From contig SLRE01000272.1 in assembly GCA_007131125.1 (NCBI GenBank), positions 1 to 7,056 of the forward strand: a DNA stretch of 7,056 nucleotides, in the 5' to 3' direction. The notes under the pieces were generated by a model that had not been told where the DNA came from, did not search any database, and saw only the letters and a list, made by a program, of their open reading frames with translations. A program made the translations under genes and the position numbers. This stretch comes from Bacteroidales bacterium (GTDB lineage: Bacteria; Bacteroidota; Bacteroidia; Bacteroidales; UBA7960). Within the stretch, counting starts at the first letter, position 1; every line of letters begins with the position of its first letter. This document shows positions 1 through 5,306 of this stretch, one piece after another.

Positions 1-2
1 AT

Positions 3-10
3 TAATTTTA
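3..10 (+). promoter_or_regulatory. Possible -7 promoter element for cas6
   Basis: TAATTTTA matches the Bacteroidota -7 consensus TAnnTTTG at all but the last base and lies about 28 bp before the cas6 ATG, a suitable distance. The -33 region would lie outside the window, so it cannot be tested. The stretch is very A/T-rich, so a chance match is possible. Confidence 0.3.
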
Positions 11-38
11 TAAAAAAAAGTAGAGATCAACACCAATT

Positions 39-824
39 ATGCGCTTCAGAATCGATATGGACCTTGTGGGCGAAGGCCCACACCTTCTTCCCGTAAGCTA
101 CCAGCCCGAAATTTCTTCCTGGATCTTTAAAACCCTGCATTTTGGCAGCAACTCCCTTTTCAGGTGGTTGGAAAAAGGAAGCTACCTCGACAAGAACAAT
201 GAATACCACCTGTATACTTTTTCCAATTTTAAGCTAAGGGATTTTTCACATGAAGATGACCGCCTGCTGATCAAACAATCTTCCACAAGCATGTGTCTTT
301 CGCTGGTTGCCGCCGAAGGCATTGAACCCTTTATTACGAATTTGCTTCAGGAGCAGGAGCCCCGTATCGGCGACAAAAAAAGCAAGGTGCAGTTTAAGGT
401 AAGTGGGGTGGAGCGTTTACCTGATCCGGAGTTTTCGGAAAACATGAAACTTTCCTGTATTTCTCCGCTGGTGCTTGTAAACAAAGAAAAAAAGAATCCT
501 GAATTCCTGTCACCCGATGAAAAAAACTATGGGGTGTTGTTTTTTAAGAACCTGATGGCCAAATATGCCCACATGGTCAAGCAGCTACCCAGCGCTTCGC
601 AGGGAGGGCTCAGCGGCTTGTCCGATCTTCAGTTCAGGCTGCTTGGAAAACCCACCTCAAGGGTGGTAAAGATCAATCCCGGCACACCTTACCAGGAATC
701 CATAAAGGGGTATTTGTTTGATTTCTCCCTGAAGGCGCCTGCTGAGCTCATCCGCCTGGGTTACCATGCCGGATTTGGTGATCATGGCTACCAGGGCTTC
801 GGTTGCTGCAAAGTGAAAAAATAA
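39..824 (+). CDS. cas6: CRISPR-associated endoribonuclease Cas6
   Basis: Cas6 proteins are RAMP-fold metal-independent endoribonucleases that cut the CRISPR precursor transcript within each repeat to make guide RNAs in type I and III systems. The 261-residue length is normal for the family. The diagnostic feature is the C-terminal glycine-rich loop, GFGDHGYQGFG at residues 245-255, following a beta-strand/helix segment (about 223-241). Other family-like segments are YQPEISSWIF (21-30), HLYTFSNF (57-64) and SPLVLVNKEKK (142-152). The catalytic His usually found after the first helix, in a Leu-His before a Gly, is not evident; by eye that position is Glu45, and His34 is the nearest alternative. 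The ATG at 39 follows an A-rich leader without a Shine-Dalgarno, normal for Bacteroidota. No other cas gene follows: the next gene is convergent. It is therefore either the last gene of a cas operon to the left or a stand-alone cas6 beside an array. The family call is firm; the subtype cannot be told. Confidence 0.9.
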   Translation: MRFRIDMDLVGEGPHLLPVSYQPEISSWIFKTLHFGSNSLFRWLEKGSYLDKNNEYHLYTFSNFKLRDFSHEDDRLLIKQSSTSMCLSLVAAEGIEPFITNLLQEQEPRIGDKKSKVQFKVSGVERLPDPEFSENMKLSCISPLVLVNKEKKNPEFLSPDEKNYGVLFFKNLMAKYAHMVKQLPSASQGGLSGLSDLQFRLLGKPTSRVVKINPGTPYQESIKGYLFDFSLKAPAELIRLGYHAGFGDHGYQGFGCCKVKK

Positions 825-830
825 TAACCT

Positions 831-880
831 TAAGAAACCTAAATCCGCTCTTCAGGTCTTATTGGCTTTTCCGGCTAATA
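831..880. terminator. Weak hairpins between convergent cas6 and GGT genes
   Basis: Two imperfect inverted repeats fill the 50-bp gap between the convergent stop codons. The first pairs TAAGA..CCT (831-840) with AGG.TCTTA (854-861) around a two-base bulge. The second pairs TATTGGC (860-866) with GCTAATA (874-880), with one G-U pair, and overlaps the GGT stop codon. Neither has a strong U-tract. Position supports a terminator role, structure only weakly. Confidence 0.25.
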
Positions 881-2569
881 CCCTGCTGCCTGTCCGTCTT
901 TTCTGGACTCGGAAGCCCCGTAATAGACTTTGTTTACCGGGTCCCACATGATGGCCTGGTAACCGCCATATGGCCCGGAAGCCCATTGAATGCGGTGCCC
1001 TTTCTCCATAAGTTCTCTCAGCGTTTCATAGGGGAAGCCTGATTCCAGGTTCAGGATGCCCCCGTCGGTCATTTGCTGGCCGGTGGGTTCTGATGAGCCC
1101 CGGTGGTGTATCCTCGGTGCGTCCCCGGCTTCCTGCAGGTTCATTCCAAAGTCGATCATGTTGATCACGATCTGTGCATGCCCCTGTGGCTGCATTGCTC
1201 CGCCCATCACCCCAAAGCTCATAAAGGGTTTATCGTTTTTGGTGATAAACCCGGGAATGATGGTATGAAAAGGCCTTTTGCCCGGTTCGTAGGTGTTGAA
1301 ATGTCCTTCTTTCAGGGTAAACCCTTCTCCCCGGTTTTGCAGTACAAACCCAAGCCCGGGAGGAGTCATCCCGCTGCCCATTCCGCGGTAGTTGCTTTGT
1401 ATGAGCGATACCATATTCCCGTCTTTATCGGCCACAGTCAGGTATATTGTGTTTGGTGATTCTTCCAGGCCGGGAGCATATTGGCGGGAAGCCCTGTCGG
1501 GGTCGATCAGTTTCCGCCTTTCAGCTGCATATTCCTTTGAAATGAGCTTTTCCACAGGCACCGGGCTGAAGTCCATGTCGGCATAATAGCGCGCACGGTC
1601 TTCGAAGGCCAGCTTTTTTGCCTCAACAAAAAGGTGGATATATTCGGGGCTGTAAAGTCCTTTGGAAGCAATATCATACCCTTCGAGGATGTTGAGGATT
1701 TGCAGGGTGGCAATGCCCTGACCGTTGGGTGGCAGCTGCCATACGTCATAGCCCCGGTAATTGGAAGATACCGGCTCCACCCATTCGCTCTGGTGAGCGG
1801 CGAGGTCCTCATAACTGAGAAATCCCCCGTTTTCCCGTATATAGGTTTCGATGGTACGAGCAATCTCTCCTTTATAAAAAGCATCTCTTCCCTCCCTGGC
1901 AATAGTTTCGTAAGTATTTCCCAGGTAAGGGTTTTTGAATATTTCTCCCTTTTCGGGCATGCGGCCGTCGGGCATATAGGTTTCTTTAAAGTTGGGAAAG
2001 CCTTCCAGGATAGGTGCCGACCGCTTGAGGTAATAGGCGATGAGTTCTGTTACCGGGAAGCCTTCACGGGCGTAATCTATGGCCGGTTGGAGGATGGCCG
2101 TCATATCCAGTTTCCCGAATTTTTCATGCATTTCAAACCATCCGTCCACGGTACCGGGAACGCTCACGCTGAGGGCTCCGCGCTGTGGGATGAGTTCATA
2201 ATCGTTGTCGTGAAAATAATCGATGGTAAGGCTTTTGGGAGAGCGACCGCTGGCATTGAGGCCATGGAGTCTGGCGGTTTCCGAATCCCATATAATGGCA
2301 AAAAGGTCGCCCCCGATCCCGCAACCGGTGGGTTCCATCAGTCCCAGTATTGCATTGGCTGCAATGGCGGCGTCTACCGCACTGCCTCCCTGTTTCAATA
2401 TGTCGAGGGCCACCTGTGTAGCCAGAGGGTGACTGGTGGCAGCCATTCCGTTTTGTGCGATCACTTCCGAGCGGGTGGCAAAATTGTGACCTGTCACGCG
2501 GTCCTGTGAAAAGGCTTGTAAGGTCAAAAGGCTTAGCAATAAAGCCAGGGAAAGGTAATTTTTTATCAT
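875..2569 (-). CDS. Secreted gamma-glutamyltranspeptidase-like Ntn hydrolase
   Basis: This is a family T3 N-terminal-nucleophile hydrolase, made as a precursor that cleaves itself so that a threonine becomes the catalytic N-terminus of the small subunit. The 564-residue protein begins with a signal peptide (1-21, cut before Gln22), so it is exported to the periplasm or beyond. The N-terminal GGT signature lies around GGSAVDAAIAAN (61-72) and GCGIGGD (82-88), and the substrate-binding Arg is probably Arg109 in ASGRSP. The likely nucleophile is Thr374 in NTIYLTVADKDGN, giving a mature large chain of about 352 residues and a small chain of 191. The oxyanion-hole GlyGly is at 456-457 in GVMGGAMQPQGH. 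The region after the nucleophile is short, with no room for the lid loop of E. coli GGT, and RPFHTIIP (432-439) stands where E. coli has the Ser-Ser that holds glutamate. This resembles the lidless YwrD-like branch, so glutathione as substrate is uncertain. It has its own promoter and converges with cas6. Confidence 0.93.
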   Translation of the reverse strand: MIKNYLSLALLLSLLTLQAFSQDRVTGHNFATRSEVIAQNGMAATSHPLATQVALDILKQGGSAVDAAIAANAILGLMEPTGCGIGGDLFAIIWDSETARLHGLNASGRSPKSLTIDYFHDNDYELIPQRGALSVSVPGTVDGWFEMHEKFGKLDMTAILQPAIDYAREGFPVTELIAYYLKRSAPILEGFPNFKETYMPDGRMPEKGEIFKNPYLGNTYETIAREGRDAFYKGEIARTIETYIRENGGFLSYEDLAAHQSEWVEPVSSNYRGYDVWQLPPNGQGIATLQILNILEGYDIASKGLYSPEYIHLFVEAKKLAFEDRARYYADMDFSPVPVEKLISKEYAAERRKLIDPDRASRQYAPGLEESPNTIYLTVADKDGNMVSLIQSNYRGMGSGMTPPGLGFVLQNRGEGFTLKEGHFNTYEPGKRPFHTIIPGFITKNDKPFMSFGVMGGAMQPQGHAQIVINMIDFGMNLQEAGDAPRIHHRGSSEPTGQQMTDGGILNLESGFPYETLRELMEKGHRIQWASGPYGGYQAIMWDPVNKVYYGASESRKDGQAAGY

Positions 2570-2578
2570 GGCAGGAAA

Positions 2579-2599
2579 GTTTGGTTACAGGAACCAAAC
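2579..2599 (-). repeat. Perfect 8-bp palindrome over GGT promoter: candidate operator
   Basis: GTTTGGTT (2579-2586), a 5-bp spacer (ACAGG) and AACCAAAC (2592-2599) form a perfect inverted repeat of 21 bp. It ends 9 bp before the GGT start codon and overlaps the predicted -7 element (2595-2602) and the expected transcription start. That placement suits a repressor operator. If transcribed it could instead fold as a leader hairpin. No regulator gene lies beside it. Confidence 0.55.
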
Positions 2600-2626
2600 C
2601 TACGCCAAATTTCGCGGATTCCCAAA
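2595..2626 (-). promoter_or_regulatory. Bacteroidota-type promoter of the GGT-like gene
   Basis: Read on the minus strand, TTTG (2626-2623), a 20-bp spacer and TAGGTTTG (2602-2595) match the -33 TTTG / -7 TAnnTTTG consensus exactly. The -7 element begins 33 bp from the GGT ATG, which implies a short leader of roughly 20 bases. Both elements are embedded in inverted repeats (2579-2599 and 2621-2638). Confidence 0.65.
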
Positions 2627-2638
2627 AAATGTTTTGGG
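2621..2638. repeat. Perfect 7-bp hairpin between DUF4159 and GGT genes
   Basis: CCCAAAA (2621-2627), loop AATG and TTTTGGG (2632-2638) form a perfect stem 29 bp past the DUF4159 stop codon. It could help end the upstream transcript, but no U-tract follows the stem on the minus strand, so an intrinsic terminator is not well supported. It contains the -33 TTTG of the GGT promoter, so it may instead be a second protein-binding site. Confidence 0.4.
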
Positions 2639-2666
2639 CGGGAGGGATGCCGGTGGATTGAGGTTT

Positions 2667-3326
2667 TTAGATTTCGCCCTGACGGTTGAAAACGTATTGC
2701 AGGATGTTGGCTCCCATTCTCAATGCTTTTAATCGCACCTCTTCGGGATTGTCGTGTACGACTTGGTCTTCCCATCCGTTGCCCAGGTCAATCTCGTAAG
2801 TGTAATAAAGCACCAACCTTCCTTCATAGATGATGCCAAAACCCTGGGGCGGCTTGCCGTCGTGCTCGTGGATTTTGGGCGGGCCATCAGGAAAAGGAAA
2901 TGTCTGATGATAAATAGGGTGGGAGAAAGGGAGTTCCACCAGTTCGTGGTCCGGGAAAACCTTTTTGATTTCCCTTCGGAAATAGGGATCCAGCCCGTAG
3001 TTGTCGTCAACGTGAAGAAACCCCCCGCCAATAAGGTAGTTGCGAAGATTTTCGGCTTCCTGTGCAGAGAATACCACGTTGCCGTGTCCGGTCATATATA
3101 CGAAAGGATAATTGAAAAGCTGTGCGCTTCCCACTTCAACGGTGCCAATACGTTTGCTGATGGTGGTGCCGATATGTTCATTGGCAAACTCCACCAGGTT
3201 AGGCAGGGCAGTAGGATTGGAATACCAATCGCCCCCGCCCCGGTATTTCAGGGTGGCGATCTGGTAGTTCTGCGCGCTGGCCGAAATGCTGAAAATGATC
3301 AAAAAAAAGAAAAATATTTTTTTCAT
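2667..3326 (-). CDS. Secreted DUF4159 domain protein
   Basis: A 219-residue protein with an N-terminal signal peptide (MKK, then Phe/Ile-rich core, Ala-Ser-Ala before Gln19), so probably periplasmic. The rest matches DUF4159, a family of unknown function thought to have a class I glutamine-amidotransferase-like fold. Recognisable segments are KYRGGGDWYSNP (27-38), YMTGHGNVVFS (77-87), GGFLHVDDNYG (101-111), the FSHPIYHQTFPF stretch (134-145) and KIHEHDGKPPQGFGI (151-165). I see no Cys-His-Glu triad typical of active amidotransferases. The same frame runs upstream to a TTG at 3443, but those 39 residues precede a complete signal peptide and look unlike family members, so the ATG at 3326 is chosen. 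It lies about 160 bp downstream of rsmE on the same strand, a pairing I recall from other Bacteroidota; no clear promoter of its own is visible, so cotranscription with rsmE is likely. Function unknown. Confidence 0.85.
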   Translation of the reverse strand: MKKIFFFFLIIFSISASAQNYQIATLKYRGGGDWYSNPTALPNLVEFANEHIGTTISKRIGTVEVGSAQLFNYPFVYMTGHGNVVFSAQEAENLRNYLIGGGFLHVDDNYGLDPYFRREIKKVFPDHELVELPFSHPIYHQTFPFPDGPPKIHEHDGKPPQGFGIIYEGRLVLYYTYEIDLGNGWEDQVVHDNPEEVRLKALRMGANILQYVFNRQGEI

Positions 3327-3460
3327 GGGATTAATATTTTTTTCAAAACGGGCCGATGCCTGCCCCATCTGTATTGCAAAACCTGCCATTACGTAATCCT
3401 TCACCTGTGTGTGAACTCCTTTAAAATGGGTCTTTCCCTCCAAAAAACCCTGTTTGGTTT

Positions 3461-3480
3461 TTCCGGGATAGATGCCGGAA
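3461..3480. repeat. Short inverted repeat after rsmE
   Basis: TTCCGG (3461-3466) and CCGGAA (3475-3480) pair around an 8-base loop, 6 bp past the rsmE stop codon. On the rsmE strand the stem is followed by AAAAA rather than a U-tract, so an intrinsic terminator is unlikely. It may stabilise the end of the rsmE message or be a chance repeat. Confidence 0.25.
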
Positions 3481-3486
3481 GTGTAA

Positions 3487-4194
3487 CTAAATCAGGTTGT
3501 TCAAAAAATTGGCCTCAATACAAAGTGCCAGGGCGGCGGTTTCAGTTCTTAAACGATGCTGCCCCATGGTTATTGCCTCAAATCCTTTGCCTCCGGCGGT
3601 ATTCACTTCTTCGGGAGAAAAGTCGCCTTCAGGGCCGATGAGGATCAGCACATCCTGCCCCGGCACATAAAGCTCCCTGAAAGGTTTTTTATCTCCTTCC
3701 TGGCAATGGGCAATGAATTTTTTCCCCTCCGGGTTCTGCTCCAGGAAATCATTCAGTTTTAAAGCCGGGTTCAACACCGGTAACCATGGCCGCAGGGCCT
3801 GTTTCATGGCGGCAATCATGATCTTTTGCAACCTGGGTAGCTTTACTACGTTTCTTTCGCTATGTTCACAAAAAACAGGGGTGATCTCGTCCACCCCGCA
3901 TTCGGTGGCCTTTTCCAGGAACCATTCAAAGCGGGCAATGTTTTTGGTTGGGGCCACGGCCATATGCAAATGAAACGGTCGCCTGAATTGTTGTTCCTGT
4001 CTTTTGGTGATTTGCACCACGCATGCCTTTGGGTGCGGCTCTGAAAGGGCGGCTTTGTGCCAGACCCCCTTGCCATCGGTCAGGATCACCTCATCTCCTT
4101 CCTGCAATCTCAAGACTTTTGTACAATGGCGGGATTCCTCCGGGTTTAAAGTCAGCAGGTCATCTTTTATTTCAGGAATGTAAAAAACATGCAT
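3487..4194 (-). CDS. rsmE: 16S rRNA (uracil(1498)-N(3))-methyltransferase RsmE
   Basis: RsmE methylates N3 of U1498 in 16S rRNA of the 30S subunit, near the decoding centre, using S-adenosylmethionine. From the ATG at 4194 the protein has 235 residues, normal for the family, and begins MHVFYIPE, the usual start of the PUA-like N-terminal RNA-binding domain (about 1-70). The C-terminal SPOUT methyltransferase domain shows KNIARFEWFLEKATECGVDE (84-103), MKQALRPWLP (130-139), the SAM-binding motif LIGPEGDFSPEE (185-196) and the trefoil-knot motif LRTETAA (215-221). An in-frame ATG at 4227 would add 11 residues that do not look like family sequence; the internal start also has the more A-rich leader (CAAATCAA). 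It is the first gene of the leftward run and is divergent from the BASS-type transporter. Confidence 0.95.
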   Translation of the reverse strand: MHVFYIPEIKDDLLTLNPEESRHCTKVLRLQEGDEVILTDGKGVWHKAALSEPHPKACVVQITKRQEQQFRRPFHLHMAVAPTKNIARFEWFLEKATECGVDEITPVFCEHSERNVVKLPRLQKIMIAAMKQALRPWLPVLNPALKLNDFLEQNPEGKKFIAHCQEGDKKPFRELYVPGQDVLILIGPEGDFSPEEVNTAGGKGFEAITMGQHRLRTETAALALCIEANFLNNLI

Positions 4195-4263
4195 TTGATT
4201 TGGGCAGGGTGTTTTTTGGTTTGGCATTTCCGGGATGGTCTAACCTTTTAGCCCCGGTAAAAA

Positions 4264-4271
4264 CAAAATTA
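4264..4271 (-). promoter_or_regulatory. Probable -7 promoter element for rsmE
   Basis: On the minus strand TAATTTTG is an exact match to TAnnTTTG, the same 8-mer used in front of the MFS gene. It would start transcription around 4255-4260, ahead of both possible rsmE starts. The -33 side is poor: an ATTG ending at 4286 is only 14 bp away, shorter than the usual 17-23. Confidence 0.5.
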
Positions 4272-4314
4272 CTAAAAACCCTGTTCAATGGAAGGCGGTC
4301 TTGGGTTTGTTTTG

Positions 4315-4322
4315 TAAATTCG
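4315..4322 (+). promoter_or_regulatory. Weak -7-like element before BASS-type gene
   Basis: TAAATTCG differs from TAnnTTTG at one position and lies 27 bp before the ATG at 4350. No TTTG is present at a proper distance upstream. Its place in the divergent region is right, but the match could be chance. Confidence 0.25.
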
Positions 4323-4349
4323 GACCGGTAATAACAGAAAAAAAATTTG

Positions 4350-5291
4350 ATGAAGAAGATACTGGACATTGTCAATCACCGTGATTTTGTATTGATCCTT
4401 GCCCTGGTGGCAGGATTTGCACTTGGTGAAAAAACCCGTCCCCTGGCTGAAATATCCGTTTACTCCCTGGCTTTTGTAATGATTTTTGCCACTACCGGTT
4501 TTTCTTTCAGAAGCTGGGTGCCGGTAAAAAATGCCCTGAAACCCTTTGCCCTTTCAGCCCTTTTGAACTACGGATTGTTCAGCATGTCGGTAATAGGTCT
4601 TTCCTGGCTCTTTTTCAGAGAGGAGGCCTCCTACAACTACTTTATCGGTTTCGTACTGGTGGCTGCTGCTCCCCCTGGTCCTTCCATCATTCCTTTTGCT
4701 GCCATGCTCAAGGGGGACAATAATTTTTCGGTGACCGGTGTTTTCGGGTTGCACCTTCTGGCCATGATCCTTACTCCGGCCATCCTTCTGCTGTTTCTGG
4801 GGCAGGCATTGATCAATCCCGAAATCATTCTGCGCATCATGGTGCAGCTGATTGTTTTTCCACTGATAATCAGTCGTTTTTTAAGACATCCCAAAACCCT
4901 TCCCTGGGTTGAAAAACACCGGAACATGTTTATCAAGTGGGGATTTTTCCTGGTTATTGCCCCGATTGTGGGAATGAGCGCCCCGGTATTTTTTACCGAA
5001 CCCGGGTCGGTGCTCCGCATTTCCTTTGTGCTGGTCATTACCATGTTCGTGATGGGATTTTTGTATCATGTAGTAATGGATAAAACCCGCAAAAACCGGG
5101 GTTTTATCATCAGCAGCACCCTGATGATGGTGATCAAAAGCAGTGCTTTTGCCGCCGTTACCGCCTTCACCTTTTTTCGGGGGGAAGCCATGGTAGCCCT
5201 TCCTCCCGCCGTGGTCAGCGTATTTGTTACCTTTTTCATTATCTTTTATTCCCTTTTTGTAAGGTTGTATGAAAAAAAGTTGAAACCCTGA
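4350..5291 (+). CDS. BASS/BART-superfamily membrane transporter
   Basis: A 313-residue inner-membrane protein with about nine or ten hydrophobic helices, matching in length and layout the bile acid:sodium symporter (BASS, SBF-like) family, which moves organic anions by an elevator mechanism. The family-like first crossover is AAAPPGPSIIPFAAMLKGDN (105-124), with Pro-Gly and a Lys-Gly-Asp. The second crossover is near IISSTLMMVIKSSAFAAV (253-270). In canonical members these regions carry PGG..SN and E.G.QN, which supply sodium ligands; here Ser-Asn is Ile-Ile and the second motif reads M.I.KS, with Lys263 at about the Gln position. Sodium coupling is therefore doubtful and the substrate unknown. 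A TTG precedes the ATG by one codon; the ATG at 4350 is preferred. It is divergent from rsmE and convergent with the MFS gene, so probably transcribed alone. The superfamily call is from motif pattern only; another BART-type carrier is possible. Confidence 0.7.
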   Translation: MKKILDIVNHRDFVLILALVAGFALGEKTRPLAEISVYSLAFVMIFATTGFSFRSWVPVKNALKPFALSALLNYGLFSMSVIGLSWLFFREEASYNYFIGFVLVAAAPPGPSIIPFAAMLKGDNNFSVTGVFGLHLLAMILTPAILLLFLGQALINPEIILRIMVQLIVFPLIISRFLRHPKTLPWVEKHRNMFIKWGFFLVIAPIVGMSAPVFFTEPGSVLRISFVLVITMFVMGFLYHVVMDKTRKNRGFIISSTLMMVIKSSAFAAVTAFTFFRGEAMVALPPAVVSVFVTFFIIFYSLFVRLYEKKLKP

Positions 5292-5306
5292 CAATTTACG
5301 GGGTTT
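5273..5306 (-). terminator. Possible terminator of the MFS gene
   Basis: On the minus strand AAACCC (5306-5301), a 12-base loop holding the MFS stop codon, and GGGTTT (5288-5283) form a 6-bp stem, followed three or four bases later by a run of seven T (5278-5272). This fits a modest intrinsic terminator at the 3' end of the BASS gene. Read rightward, the same stem ends in TTTT and may act weakly for the BASS gene. Confidence 0.4.

Noticed and set aside
1..38. Possible end of a CRISPR repeat or leader
   Set aside because: Only 38 bases are visible and no unit recurs in the window, so an array cannot be supported.
803..1042. Small open frame overlapping the end of cas6
   Set aside because: It runs through the convergent junction and antisense into the conserved end of the GGT-like gene; no start context or family resemblance.
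1634..2509. Long open frame (291 codons) on the + strand
   Set aside because: It is fully antisense to the well-conserved GGT-like gene and its translation shows no family pattern; it follows from the codon use of the opposite strand.
3327..3443. N-terminal extension of the DUF4159 protein from a TTG codon
   Set aside because: It would bury a complete signal peptide 39 residues inside the protein and the added sequence looks non-coding.
3461..3480. Intrinsic terminator for rsmE
   Set aside because: The 6-bp stem is followed by A residues, not T, on the rsmE strand; kept only as a short inverted repeat.
2754..3641. Long open frame (295 codons) on the + strand
   Set aside because: It lies opposite both the DUF4159 gene and the end of rsmE and its translation resembles no protein family.
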